Counted from the stretch's first letter, positions 43,376-52,744 are shown. The stretch: 64,000 nt of DNA from Planctomycetota bacterium (GCA_963204915.1 CAUJHS010000061.1:1-64000); one strand, 5' to 3'. Notes: a model not told the origin generated them from the letters alone. Numbers and translations: made by a program.

Positions 43376-44650
43376 ATGCCCCGCCTGCTCCTTCTCGATG
43401 GAAGGGTGATCGATCCGAGCCAAAACCTGGACCGCGTGACGAACGTGCTCGTCGAAAACGGACGAATCGCCGCCTATGATGCGCCTGCCGACTCCGCTCC
43501 GCAAGTGATCGACGCCCGTGGAAAAATTGTGGCGCCGGGGCTGATCGACATGCACGTACAATTGCGTGAACCTGGCCGTGAAGAGGATGAAACCATCGCG
43601 ACGGGAACGGCGGCGGCGCTGGCGGGAGGGTTCACGGCCATCGCTTGCTTACCAAACACCGAGCCACCGCTTGATACCGCGGCCGGGGTTGAGTTTGTCC
43701 ATCAAAAAGCCGTCCGCGCGAACCACTGCCGCGTGCACGTTATTGCCTGCGTGAGCAAAAATCGGGAAGGCGAACAACTGGCCGAGATCGGCTCGCTGGT
43801 CGAGGCCGGCGCCGTCGCCTTTAGCGATGCGGAGCGGCCAATCATCAATTCCGAGTTGCTCCGCCGCGCTTTGCAGTACTGCCTGATGTTCGACAAGCCG
43901 ATCCTCAATCATCCCGAGACGTTGCACCTTTCGCACGGCGGGGTGATGCACGAGGGACTCGTGTCGCTCATTCTCGGCCTGCAAGGACTACCCGCCGACG
44001 CCGAAGACGTCATGACGGCGCGCGATCTGCGCCTGGCCGAAATCACCGGAGGACGGCTGCACTTGATGAGCGTGTCGACCGCCGCCAGCGTGGAATTGAT
44101 CCGCCGCGCCAAGTCGCGCGGAATGCGAATCACTTCCGAAATATCACCCTTGAACTTTACCCTTACGGACGAGGCGTTGCGCACCTTTGACGCCAATTAC
44201 AAAGTCAATCCTCCGCTGAGGTCTCAGGAGCATATCGAAGCCTGCATCAACGGGTTGAAGGACGGCTCCATTGACGTCATCGCCAGCGCTCACGCGCCGC
44301 GGGCCAGCGAGAAGAAAATGCAAGAGTTGGATCAAGCTCCGTTTGGCGCCGTGGGCTTAGAAACTACGCTCGGGCTCGTCATTACACGACTGATCGAGCC
44401 CGGCCATTTGGACTGGCCCACCGCGCTCGCCAAGATGACCATCAACCCGGCGCGCGTCCTTGGACTGAACAGCGGAACGTTGGCCCTTGGCGTCGACGCC
44501 GACATCACGGTGATTGACCCCAACTTGGAATGGAGCGTGCAGCCGCGCGACTTTCGCTCGCAAAGTTCGAACACGCCTTTCGCCGGGTGGAAACTCAAGG
44601 GGCGCGCAACGCATACGATCGTCGGCGGCGAAGTGAAATTCGCCTGTTAA
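43376..44650 (+). CDS. Dihydroorotase-like protein with degenerate active site
   Basis: A 424-residue amidohydrolase clearly homologous to class I dihydroorotase (pyrimidine synthesis, carbamoyl aspartate to dihydroorotate). Overall fold motifs are kept: PGLIDMH, LREPG, CLPNTEPP, FSDAERP, NHPETLHLSHGGVMHEG. But key ligands differ: the H-x-H pair is H60-x-Q62; the HVST His is Ser232; the DHAPH Asp and last His are Ala305 and Arg309; TPHH is SPLN. D151 and H179 remain. It therefore resembles the non-catalytic PyrC'/PyrX subunits that stabilise aspartate transcarbamoylase. pyrB is not adjacent. If it is the only copy in the genome, an unusual mechanism would be needed. Confidence 0.85.
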   Translation: MPRLLLLDGRVIDPSQNLDRVTNVLVENGRIAAYDAPADSAPQVIDARGKIVAPGLIDMHVQLREPGREEDETIATGTAAALAGGFTAIACLPNTEPPLDTAAGVEFVHQKAVRANHCRVHVIACVSKNREGEQLAEIGSLVEAGAVAFSDAERPIINSELLRRALQYCLMFDKPILNHPETLHLSHGGVMHEGLVSLILGLQGLPADAEDVMTARDLRLAEITGGRLHLMSVSTAASVELIRRAKSRGMRITSEISPLNFTLTDEALRTFDANYKVNPPLRSQEHIEACINGLKDGSIDVIASAHAPRASEKKMQELDQAPFGAVGLETTLGLVITRLIEPGHLDWPTALAKMTINPARVLGLNSGTLALGVDADITVIDPNLEWSVQPRDFRSQSSNTPFAGWKLKGRATHTIVGGEVKFAC

Positions 44651-44790
44651 CTAACCCCACCAAGCGACGCGCCGCCAGCGCCGCCTTGATGATTCACACC
44701 GCTTGAAATTCCCTGGCTGGCGCCTCACCATACGACCTGTTGCACGATCGTGGTATTCTTCGGGATGAATCACTTTGTAAGGCTTGACCC

Positions 44791-46890
44791 ATGCAACTTC
44801 GACGCTGCTTGATCACTCTGACGGCGCTGCTCCTCCCCTGCCCTGCTTTGGCGGCGCCGCCGGAAGTCGATACGACGCGCGGCGATCGGATGATTGCCGA
44901 GTATTTCGCCGCGGAGACCGCAAAGCTCCAAGAGGCGTGTTTGACAGACATCCGTTCGCGTGACGATTGGCAAGCGAAACGGGAGGAATACCGGCGCCAA
45001 CTGCACGAAATGCTGAGTTTGGATCCGCTCCCGGAACGAACGCCGCTCAACGCCGTCATCACCGGCAAGGTGGAGCACGACGAATTCACCATCGAGAACG
45101 TGCATTTTCAGTCGCGCCCCGGACTGTATGTGACCGGCAATGTGTATCTGCCGAAACATCAGGATCGCCCCGCACCCGCCATCCTGTACGTATGTGGACA
45201 TGCGCAAGTGAAGAAAGATGGCGTCGCCTATGGCAACAAGACGGCTTATCAACATCATGGAGCATGGTTCGCGCGCAATGGTTATGTGTGCCTCACGATC
45301 GACACGCTGCAGCTTGGCGAGATTGAAGGCATTCACCACGGAACTTACCGCTATGGGATGTGGTGGTGGTTGAATCGGGGCTACACTTCGGCGGGCGTCG
45401 AAGCCTGGAATTGCATTCGAGCGCTTGACTATTTGCAATCGCGGCCCGATGTCGACGGCGAACGTCTTGGCGTAACGGGTCGTAGCGGCGGCGGGGCCTA
45501 CAGCTGGTGGATCGCCGCCCTCGACGACCGGATCAAGTGCGCCGCACCCGTGGCAGGCATTACGGACTTGCAGAACCACTTGGTCGATGGCTGTGTCGAA
45601 GGCCATTGCGATTGCATGTTCATGGTCAACACGTACCGATGGGACTATCCGCAAGTGGCGGCGCTCGTAGCGCCGCGGCCTTTACTCATCGTGAATACCG
45701 ACACCGACCGCATATTCCCGCTGGATGGCGTGGTGCGTACCTTCGAAAAAGTCCGAGAGGTGTATCGTCTGCATGACGCTGCCGACAAGGTGGGCTTAAC
45801 CATCGGACCCGGAGGCCACAAAGACACGCAAGACATCCAGATGGACGTATTTCGTTGGATGAATTATCACTTAAAAGGCGACGAAACACTGATCGACGAC
45901 GCGGCCGTCAAATTCTTTGAACCCGAGCCGCTCAAGGTGTTTCCGGCGGGGCGATTGCCCGATGATCGAACGAACGAAGAAATTCACGAGACTTTTGTCG
46001 CAGCGGCGCCCACGCCCCCAATTCCCGAGACACAAGAAGCGTGGAACGCCCTGCGTAACGAGTGGCGTCAGGCGTTGTTGGAAAAGTCTTTTCGTGGATG
46101 GCCGCAAGACTCGGAACCGCTCGGGACACAAAAGGTCTTTGACGTTGAGAAACAAGGGGTGCGGTTCGCGGCGTACGATTTCACCAGCCAGGCGAACATC
46201 CGACTCCGGCTGTATGTCGCTCATCGCCCCGATTTGGAAGAACCGGCGTTGACCGTGCTCAACGTGCTGGATGGAACTTCCTGGAGCGATTTTTTGAGCA
46301 CGTACCGCGCCGCGTTTGAGGAAGAACTCCGCGAAGAATCACTACCGGAAGCAAATGCTGATGCGTTTAAGCGAACGCACGACATGCTTCAGGCGAACCG
46401 GTGGATCATGGCGTATGTGGCGCCGCGCGGCGTTGGCCCCACGGCTTGGGATCAAACCGAACGAAAACAAACGCAACACCAGCGCCGTTTCTACCTGTTG
46501 GGCCAAACGCGGGACGGAATGCAAGTGTGGGATGTGCGCCGCGCGATCCAAGCGGTGCGCACCCTGGACACGACGAAGGACTCACCCTTGTGGCTGCAGG
46601 CCGAACGCGCCATGGCGGGCGTCGCGGTTTACGCTTCGCTGTTCGAGCCTGACATCGCACGCCTCGATTTACACTCCCCTCCCCTTACGCACCGAGACGG
46701 TCCTTATTTGCTCAACGTCAGCCGGTATTTAGATCTTCCCCAGTCGATGGCCATGGCGGCGGAAAACTCGCAAGTGGTCGTCTATCAGGCGTCCACGGAA
46801 GGTTGGGAATGGCCCGCCGAATTGGTGAAGAAGCTCGGCTGGGGCGACAAACAATGGCGCCTGCGCACGCCGCCGGCCGATGCTCCTTAG
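44791..46890 (+). CDS. Exported alpha/beta hydrolase (acetylxylan-esterase-like), two-domain
   Basis: A 699-residue protein with a signal peptide (about 1-21, ending PALAAPP). The N-terminal hydrolase domain has a nucleophile elbow GVTGRSGGGAYSWW (Ser in GRSGG), an acid in IVNTDTDRIFP, and His in GPGGHKD. It resembles acetylxylan esterase/dienelactone hydrolase-like enzymes. The C-terminal half (about 430-690) has a second hydrolase-like pattern (LNVLDGTSWSDF, LQAERAMAGVAVYASLF) in which the expected elbow Ser is absent, so it is probably non-catalytic. The substrate is unknown; polysaccharide esters are plausible. Confidence 0.8.
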   Translation: MQLRRCLITLTALLLPCPALAAPPEVDTTRGDRMIAEYFAAETAKLQEACLTDIRSRDDWQAKREEYRRQLHEMLSLDPLPERTPLNAVITGKVEHDEFTIENVHFQSRPGLYVTGNVYLPKHQDRPAPAILYVCGHAQVKKDGVAYGNKTAYQHHGAWFARNGYVCLTIDTLQLGEIEGIHHGTYRYGMWWWLNRGYTSAGVEAWNCIRALDYLQSRPDVDGERLGVTGRSGGGAYSWWIAALDDRIKCAAPVAGITDLQNHLVDGCVEGHCDCMFMVNTYRWDYPQVAALVAPRPLLIVNTDTDRIFPLDGVVRTFEKVREVYRLHDAADKVGLTIGPGGHKDTQDIQMDVFRWMNYHLKGDETLIDDAAVKFFEPEPLKVFPAGRLPDDRTNEEIHETFVAAAPTPPIPETQEAWNALRNEWRQALLEKSFRGWPQDSEPLGTQKVFDVEKQGVRFAAYDFTSQANIRLRLYVAHRPDLEEPALTVLNVLDGTSWSDFLSTYRAAFEEELREESLPEANADAFKRTHDMLQANRWIMAYVAPRGVGPTAWDQTERKQTQHQRRFYLLGQTRDGMQVWDVRRAIQAVRTLDTTKDSPLWLQAERAMAGVAVYASLFEPDIARLDLHSPPLTHRDGPYLLNVSRYLDLPQSMAMAAENSQVVVYQASTEGWEWPAELVKKLGWGDKQWRLRTPPADAP

Positions 46891-46989
46891 CGTCAATTAT
46901 GTGCCCTGGTTTTCATGATCAGTGTCGGACGATGCTGGTCATCTCGATAACGCTCCCGACGGATTGCCGTACTTACCAATCGCTATTCT

Positions 46990-48096
46990 ATGACACACCC
47001 TTGGATTGCCGATCGAACGAAAGCGTTTGACAGTTCAGGCATACGCAAAGTATTTGACCTGGCGGCGCAAATGAAGGATCCGATTAACTTATCGATCGGT
47101 CAGCCCGATTTTGACGTACCGGAATCGGTGAAAGAGGCGTGCATTAACGCCATTCGGGCAGGGAAAAACAGTTACGCGCTCACGCAGGGAATGCCCGTGT
47201 TGCGCGAAAAGCTCCAGGCTCAAGTCGACGCGGAATTCGCCCATGCGGATCGACGGGTGTTTGTCTCCAGTGGGACAAGCGGAGGATTGGTTCTTGCCCT
47301 GCTCTCGCTCGTGAACCCGGGCGATGAGGTGATTAGCTTCGATCCGTTCTTCGTCATGTACGAAGCGTTGGTCAAGCTCGCAGGGGGCGTGCCGGTGTTG
47401 ATCGACACATACCCGAACTTTCGCATCGACGTCGACCGCGTAGCCGCCGCCATCACGCCTCGCACCAAGCTCATTCTGTTCAACAGCCCGGCGAATCCGA
47501 CTGGCGTTACCGCCAGTGAGGCTGAAATACGCGGGCTCGCACAATTGGCCGCCGAGCGGAAAGTCGCGCTCATTTCGGACGAGATCTACCGGCTGTTTCA
47601 ATATGACGAACCGTTTGTCTCGCCCGCTCGCTTTAATGAGCAGACGATTGTCATCGACGGGCTTTCCAAAAGTCACGCCATGACCGGTTGGCGCGTGGGG
47701 TTCGTCCACGGCCCCGCCGAATTGATCAACACGATGATCAAACTTCAGCAATATTCCTTCGTTTGCGCGCCGCAGCCGGCTCAATGGGCTGGCGCCGTCG
47801 CGCTCGATACGCCCATGGATGAACACATCGCCGCGTATCGCCGCAAGCGTGACATGATTTACGAAGGGCTTGCCGACCTCTACGAAGTCACCAAGCCTGG
47901 CGGCGCGTTTTATATATTTCCCAAAGCGCCCGGCGGCTCGGGAGAGGCCTTCGTGCGAAAGGCGATTGAGAACAACCTGTTGATCATTCCAGGGAACATC
48001 TTCAGTCGCCGAGATACCCACTTTCGCATTTCTTACGCCGCGGACGAGAGCACTCTGGAGCGCGGCATTGAGGTGCTTCGCCGGTTGGCGCGCTAA
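46990..48096 (+). CDS. Class I/II PLP-dependent aminotransferase
   Basis: A 368-residue fold-type I aminotransferase of the aspartate aminotransferase family. Motifs seen: LSIGQPDFDVPE, YALTQGMPVLREKL, FNSPANPTG, LISDEIYRLF, and the PLP Lys in IDGLSKSHAMTGWRVGF. The C-terminal Arg that binds the alpha-carboxylate is in HFRISYAA. Substrate specificity cannot be read from the sequence. A 12-bp inverted repeat (48215-48250) lies between it and the convergent TPR gene. Confidence 0.93.
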   Translation: MTHPWIADRTKAFDSSGIRKVFDLAAQMKDPINLSIGQPDFDVPESVKEACINAIRAGKNSYALTQGMPVLREKLQAQVDAEFAHADRRVFVSSGTSGGLVLALLSLVNPGDEVISFDPFFVMYEALVKLAGGVPVLIDTYPNFRIDVDRVAAAITPRTKLILFNSPANPTGVTASEAEIRGLAQLAAERKVALISDEIYRLFQYDEPFVSPARFNEQTIVIDGLSKSHAMTGWRVGFVHGPAELINTMIKLQQYSFVCAPQPAQWAGAVALDTPMDEHIAAYRRKRDMIYEGLADLYEVTKPGGAFYIFPKAPGGSGEAFVRKAIENNLLIIPGNIFSRRDTHFRISYAADESTLERGIEVLRRLAR

Positions 48097-48214
48097 ATGG
48101 TGTTGGCGCCCGCGATTTGCCAACGGCGGGTGAACGGCAAAGTCTAACGACGAAGATGCGCGCCAACGAGCGCGTATTTCATCGAAGTGTGATGACTTCT
48201 TCCGTGTGGTTCTC

Positions 48215-48250
48215 TCGCTCCGCGAGTGGTTTCCGGCGCTCGCGGAGCGA
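48215..48250. terminator. 12-bp inverted repeat between convergent genes
   Basis: TCGCTCCGCGAG (48215-48226) and CTCGCGGAGCGA (48239-48250) are perfect reverse complements with a 12-nt loop. It lies between the 3' ends of the aminotransferase and TPR genes, a place for a bidirectional terminator. There is no U-run on either side, so it may instead protect mRNA 3' ends. Confidence 0.5.
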
Positions 48251-48291
48251 TGGCGCCACATTGGGGGCGTCACACCTGCGTGAAACGCGCT

Positions 48292-49551
48292 CTAAAACCC
48301 CTTGCCGGTCTTGCTCGCGGTGCGTGCTTCGAGTTGTTGCGCTTTCGCCACGTCGGCGGCGGCTGCTTCCTGGTCGCCTTTTTGCAGGAGCAACGAGGCG
48401 CGCAACTGGTAAAACACGGGGTTAGCCGGATCACGTTGAATGGCCGACGACAGATCCTCCAACGCGGGCTCCAAGCGGCCCGCCATCTGGTGCGTCAAAC
48501 CGCGCTGGGCCAGCGCCGCAGTGCTTTTCGGATCGGAATTGAGAATCGTATCGAACTCGTGTGCGGCGGCGTCGTACTTGGCGCTCGCTCGCAGCAACAA
48601 TCCATAATGGAACCTCACGGCCGAGTCGGACGGATCTAACCTTAGTGCCGCCGCGAAGTCGTTTAGCGACGCTTCAGCGCTCGCGCGGCGCGGATCATCA
48701 ACTAACACCAACCCTTGTTGCTGTGCGTCGTGCAGGTCTCGCTTCATCCGCGCGACGGCGCGGGAAGTAAAGTAATCGGGATCGGTCGCCGCGAGCGCAA
48801 TGGCCTTGTCGTAATCGGCCACGGCGGCGTCGTATTGCTCAAGGTCCCGGTAGGTGTTGCCCCGGTTCTTCCAGGCCGAAGCGAAGCTCGGGTTGATTTC
48901 GAGCGCCTTGGTGTACGCATCGAGCGCCTGGGAAAGGTTATGGCGTTTACGAAAGACGCCGCCTAGGTTGTAGTGCGCCTTGTACGAAGCCGCATCCCAA
49001 GAGATCGCCTCGCGAAAGTCCGCTTCGGCTCGGTCCAGATCGTTCTTGGCGAGATAGGCAATGCCTCGATTATTCAGAGCAAACCCGTTCGCGGGATCGA
49101 GTTGAATCGCGCGGTTGTAGTCGGCCTCCGCCTCGGCGGGCCGCCGACGCTCATAGTACAATCGGCCGCGCGTTGCGTATGCGTCGGCCAAGAGCGGATC
49201 CAATTCGAGCGCCCGCTCTACGTCTTGTCCCGCTTCGTCTCGCTGTTGCAAGCGCAAATAGACGCGAGCGCGCCACGCATACGCCTTGGCCGCGTCGGGC
49301 GACCGCTCGATTGCCGCGTTGAACTGGGCTAACGCTTCACGATAGGTGGCTTCAGCCTGCGTCGCTTGAGACTCGCCGCTCGCGGCAAGGTCTTCCGCAC
49401 GATCAAATGTGGCGCATCCCTGCTGAATTCCGGTATCCCCGGCGGCGACGGTTCCTGTACTGTCTCCGCCGGTGGTTTCTGTCTTGGATGAACATCCTCC
49501 AAAACCCACAACCCCTGCAATCATGATCCAAATCAACGCGCCGCGCATCAT
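48292..49551 (-). CDS. TPR-repeat lipoprotein
   Basis: A 419-residue protein with a lipoprotein signal (MMRGALIWIMIAGVVGFGGC, Cys20). At least eight tetratricopeptide units follow, for example AKAYAWRARVYLRLQQRDEAGQDVERALELDP, SYKAHYNLGGVFRKRHNLSQAL and ASAWKNRGNTYRDLEQYDAAVADYDKAIAL. TPR lipoproteins scaffold envelope complexes; no partner can be named here. It is divergent from the 49813 gene. Confidence 0.88.
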   Translation of the reverse strand: MMRGALIWIMIAGVVGFGGCSSKTETTGGDSTGTVAAGDTGIQQGCATFDRAEDLAASGESQATQAEATYREALAQFNAAIERSPDAAKAYAWRARVYLRLQQRDEAGQDVERALELDPLLADAYATRGRLYYERRRPAEAEADYNRAIQLDPANGFALNNRGIAYLAKNDLDRAEADFREAISWDAASYKAHYNLGGVFRKRHNLSQALDAYTKALEINPSFASAWKNRGNTYRDLEQYDAAVADYDKAIALAATDPDYFTSRAVARMKRDLHDAQQQGLVLVDDPRRASAEASLNDFAAALRLDPSDSAVRFHYGLLLRASAKYDAAAHEFDTILNSDPKSTAALAQRGLTHQMAGRLEPALEDLSSAIQRDPANPVFYQLRASLLLQKGDQEAAAADVAKAQQLEARTASKTGKGF

Positions 49552-49812
49552 CGTGATCCCTTCTCAAGTTGCGGACTCCCCTCGCGCTGGCCGAAGCCGC
49601 GCGAACCGGGGTATCTACGAACTCACTGGCCGAACGTCAAGTTCAATTTGTGACCGGGCCCCTGCGGGAAGGAACCCACAATCAAAGAATGGCCGCAAAT
49701 GGAGAAAAAAAGTGCAATTTCCCCCACGGCGCATTAAACTAGCTCCATTCTTTTGAGGCGATTATTCAATCGCGGTATGGTCATTTGTTTCGTATGACAT
49801 CGGAGAGCTCAC

Positions 49813-50337
49813 ATGACTCGGTACGCTTGGCTCACGCGGGAGAAGAATATGCGGAATGTAGGATGCGCCGCGTTGTTATTAACGGTCGGAGCGATTCTAA
49901 CGCCGTCAGCTACCGCCCAGCAGAATTCGGCCGGCCAAGCCGCGTCGCCGGCGAAAACCACCCCCGCAGAACCACAGGGCACCGACGAAAAGCAGGCCGA
50001 GGACGAAGCCATCCGCCGGTTGCCTACCTTTTATCGAGAGGTTGTGGCGCCCTACCAACGCAAGCGAATCTATGACATCCAAGATCGGTATGAAGCGCAA
50101 GTTAAAGAGCTTCAAGAGCAAATTAAGGCTCTATTGGCCAAGCGCGACGCAGAAATTGATGAAGTTCTGAATCCTGAACAGCGCGAATTACTCAAGCAGT
50201 TAAAAGCCGCGGCGACGCAGCGCGCCAAACAGACGGGCAGCAAGAAGAGCGGTACAGCCGGCGAAACGCAGGCGCCAAGCGACGCCAGCTCCGGTGCGAA
50301 CGCCACGGCCAAATCGAAATCGGCCGGTACCGAGTAG
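49813..50337 (+). CDS. Exported coiled-coil protein, function unknown
   Basis: A 174-residue protein with a signal peptide (hydrophobic about 17-34, ending SATAQQ). The mature part is low-complexity at both ends with a central heptad-like helix (VVAPYQRKRIYDIQDRYEAQVKELQEQIKALLAKRDAEIDEVL, split here as residues about 75-120). It resembles Spy/CpxP-like helical periplasmic proteins in outline only. Both ATG 49813 and ATG 49849 have a purine-rich ribosome-binding sequence; the first has the better-spaced GGAGAG. It converges with the DUF1704 gene. Confidence 0.7.
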   Translation: MTRYAWLTREKNMRNVGCAALLLTVGAILTPSATAQQNSAGQAASPAKTTPAEPQGTDEKQAEDEAIRRLPTFYREVVAPYQRKRIYDIQDRYEAQVKELQEQIKALLAKRDAEIDEVLNPEQRELLKQLKAAATQRAKQTGSKKSGTAGETQAPSDASSGANATAKSKSAGTE

Positions 50338-50385
50338 TCGTCCTCGCACGGGGCGTCTACGAGAATCGCCGAACTTCCTCGTGCA

Positions 50386-51690
50386 TTACAATAAGCTGGC
50401 GAAATCCGCCTCGGCTCGATTTAAGTCAAGGCGATTGAGAAAGTTCGAGTAGCACATCCAGGCGCATAACGCGTTCAAGTCGGCAAATGGCGACGGTACA
50501 TAGCGAGGCGCCGCCAACACGCCTTCCTCGGCCAATTGCGCAAACACGCCGATATCCTCCAGCGTGGTCTTGCCGCAAAACAGCAGCGGAATGCGCTCGA
50601 GTCGTCCCTTGCGCACCGCCAGGCGCAGAAAGTTGTAAACAAGAATAAATCCTTTGCTATAACTGAGGTCCTTTGTGAAAGGACCTCCTTGAGGCGTACT
50701 GCCGCGAAACAACCGAACCGCGTTGGCGTACGCATCCTCGGCAGAGTCCCCCTGCGAGCGAAAGAACTCGAACACTTCGAGAAAGTTGGCGCCTTCTTCC
50801 GCCAGGCGGACGCCGCGAATTCGGTTCGTCACGCGACGAAGCCGGTTCGGGTGCGACGCGAACGCCAGAACTTCCATCACAATCGCCAGCCCCTCTTGAG
50901 TAACGGTCGCCGAGGGCGGGCCTTTGCTCAGGAAAGTGCAAACGGGTTGGGCCTGTCCGTTCAGCGTCGTGCCAAGGTGAACCCAGCCTTCGTGCACTTC
51001 GAGAAGTCGTAGATCGCGTAGGGTAAAACGCGCCTCGCGGCGAATCTTGAGGTAGTCGGCGCCGGCCGCGGCGTCGGAAACGATGTTGTCACTCAACATC
51101 ACGCGGATCGGACGCTGAGGATCAGGAAACGCCGCGCTCAACCGCTCTTGGAGAATCACCACGGCTTCCTCGCCCGAGATCGATTTCTCCTCATGATTAA
51201 GCGCCGGCGATTGGGCGATATTCGTGAGCGCTTCGGACATCATATCGCCCAAGTCGGCAAGCGTTGGGTCTCCTGCGTGGAAAACATCGCCCGCGCTCCC
51301 GTAAAGCTGCTGCGAATACGCGGCGAATTCAGGCAAGCCGCGCGACTCCAAAAGCCGCACCACTACGCGATACTCGCGAGACATCCGGCGAAGGATCACG
51401 CCCACGGGATTAAACTGCCCCAATTTGCGGAGGATGCTGCGTTCGATGTCGTGCAATTCTTGCCGTTTGGCCACGGGATCAAACGGCAGGGCGCGCTCTT
51501 CATAATAGCGACGATCGACCGGCGGCAATTCTCGGCACCCTTTGTCAAAGAATGCGCGCTGCACGCCCGCGTCCCACTTAATGGCATCGAGAATGCGAAT
51601 GGGGCGTTGCGCTTCAACGAGTCGCTCGGACAACTCGCGGATGGTCTGCCGGTAATTCTGGCTCGTCTCGGGCAGGGTGCTTGACGCCAT
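50386..51690 (-). CDS. DUF1704 (MATCAP-like) putative zinc peptidase with QEGLA motif
   Basis: A 434-residue cytoplasmic protein of the family annotated as flavohemoglobin expression-modulating QEGLA motif protein (DUF1704). The metal-binding signature is HExxxH, here H233-E-G-W-V-H238. It is followed by TTLNGQAQP and TQEGLA (264-269), whose Glu is the likely third ligand. Eukaryotic relatives (MATCAP) remove tyrosine from tubulin; the bacterial substrate is unknown. The gene stands alone, upstream of truA on the minus strand but separated by an opposite-facing gap. Confidence 0.87.
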   Translation of the reverse strand: MASSTLPETSQNYRQTIRELSERLVEAQRPIRILDAIKWDAGVQRAFFDKGCRELPPVDRRYYEERALPFDPVAKRQELHDIERSILRKLGQFNPVGVILRRMSREYRVVVRLLESRGLPEFAAYSQQLYGSAGDVFHAGDPTLADLGDMMSEALTNIAQSPALNHEEKSISGEEAVVILQERLSAAFPDPQRPIRVMLSDNIVSDAAAGADYLKIRREARFTLRDLRLLEVHEGWVHLGTTLNGQAQPVCTFLSKGPPSATVTQEGLAIVMEVLAFASHPNRLRRVTNRIRGVRLAEEGANFLEVFEFFRSQGDSAEDAYANAVRLFRGSTPQGGPFTKDLSYSKGFILVYNFLRLAVRKGRLERIPLLFCGKTTLEDIGVFAQLAEEGVLAAPRYVPSPFADLNALCAWMCYSNFLNRLDLNRAEADFASLL

Positions 51691-51808
51691 GTTGGGCTAT
51701 ACAAGGTCCGTAAACAAGGTCCGCTGAGGTGCTGCGATCGTATTCCTTCATCCTAACATTCCCGCCGCGCCGCCGTAACGTGAATTTCCTCCACGCGTCG
51801 AAACGCTT

Positions 51809-52561
51809 TTACCGGTCGTAATCAACGCTTACGAGAAATAATCCTTGGGGCGGCGCTGTCGGGTAACGCACACGGCGATCTTTACCCGCCAGAATCCGCG
51901 AGATCCAGTCCACCGGTTGCTCACCGCGTCCCACTTCGTACAAGGCGCCAACGATATTGCGGACCATGTTGTAGAGAAAGCCGTCGGCGGCTATTTCGAT
52001 CACAATTCGACCGACTGCGCCTTCCCAGCGACGAGCTACAAAAAGATCGGTCACCGTACGAACGCTATTCTGACGCGGTGAGCCGGACGCCTCAAAGCTG
52101 GAAAAGTCATGCGTCCCCAGCAGCAACTGCGCCGCCGCATGCATCGCCTCGGCATCCAGTGCGTGCGGGATCCTCCAAGAGTAATGGCGAGCGAAGATGT
52201 CGGGCGCCGGTCCATCCTGAATCACATACCGATAGCGTTTGCCCACGGCGTCGCGAATGGCGTGAAAACCTTCTGGCGCCTCGAGAACTTCCCACACATG
52301 AATGTCATGCGGCAAGTTGCCATTCAGGGCCCGGCAAAACACGTCAGGCGAAAGTTGGGCCTGGGTTCGAAAGCTCACCACCTGCCCGAGTGCGTGGACG
52401 CCGGCATCTGTGCGTCCGCTTGCGATCGCGCGAATGTCTTCGCCGGTGATTTTCTTCAGCGCCGCTTCTAAAGCGGCCTGCACCGTTGCCTGGCCAACCT
52501 GCACTTGCCAGCCGGCATAGTTGGTCCCATCATACGCAAGGGTCATCTTCAAATAGCGCAT
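51809..52561 (-). CDS. truA: tRNA pseudouridine(38-40) synthase
   Basis: Isomerises uridines 38-40 in the anticodon stem-loop. A 250-residue protein with the catalytic Asp in GRTDAGVHALGQVVSF, the amino-terminal LAYDGTNYAGWQVQ, and the C-terminal FLYNMVRNIVGAL that contacts the active site. Length and order match the family (about 245-270). Likely alone in its transcription unit. Between it and asd lies a 13-nt tandem repeat. Confidence 0.96.
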   Translation of the reverse strand: MRYLKMTLAYDGTNYAGWQVQVGQATVQAALEAALKKITGEDIRAIASGRTDAGVHALGQVVSFRTQAQLSPDVFCRALNGNLPHDIHVWEVLEAPEGFHAIRDAVGKRYRYVIQDGPAPDIFARHYSWRIPHALDAEAMHAAAQLLLGTHDFSSFEASGSPRQNSVRTVTDLFVARRWEGAVGRIVIEIAADGFLYNMVRNIVGALYEVGRGEQPVDWISRILAGKDRRVRYPTAPPQGLFLVSVDYDR

Positions 52562-52652
52562 CGCAATTCAAGGGCGAGCAGGTTTGTCGTTCTCCTCAGA
52601 GAGTTCACGCCTCACCGACCAACCAGGCGCAAGGATGCGTGCCAATCGTGCA

Positions 52653-52690
52653 TTCGCTTGAAGCGTTCGCTTGAAGCGTTCGCTTGAACG
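52653..52690. repeat. Three tandem copies of a 13-nt unit
   Basis: TTCGCTTGAAGCG is repeated exactly at 52653-52665 and 52666-52678, then nearly (TTCGCTTGAACG) at 52679-52690. Each unit contains the small palindrome GCTT-G-AAGC. It lies 30 nt from the asd terminator. Confidence 0.85.
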
Positions 52691-52717
52691 AAAATCCGCG
52701 ATACGACTTGGCGGCGC

Positions 52718-52744
52718 AAAAAATCAGGGGGCGTGAGCCCCCTG
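52718..52744 (-). terminator. Rho-independent terminator of asd
   Basis: CAGGGGGC (52725-52732) and GCCCCCTG (52737-52744) form a perfect 8-bp stem with a GTGA loop. On the minus strand it is followed by ATTTTTTG. It lies about 26 nt after the asd stop codon. Confidence 0.9.
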
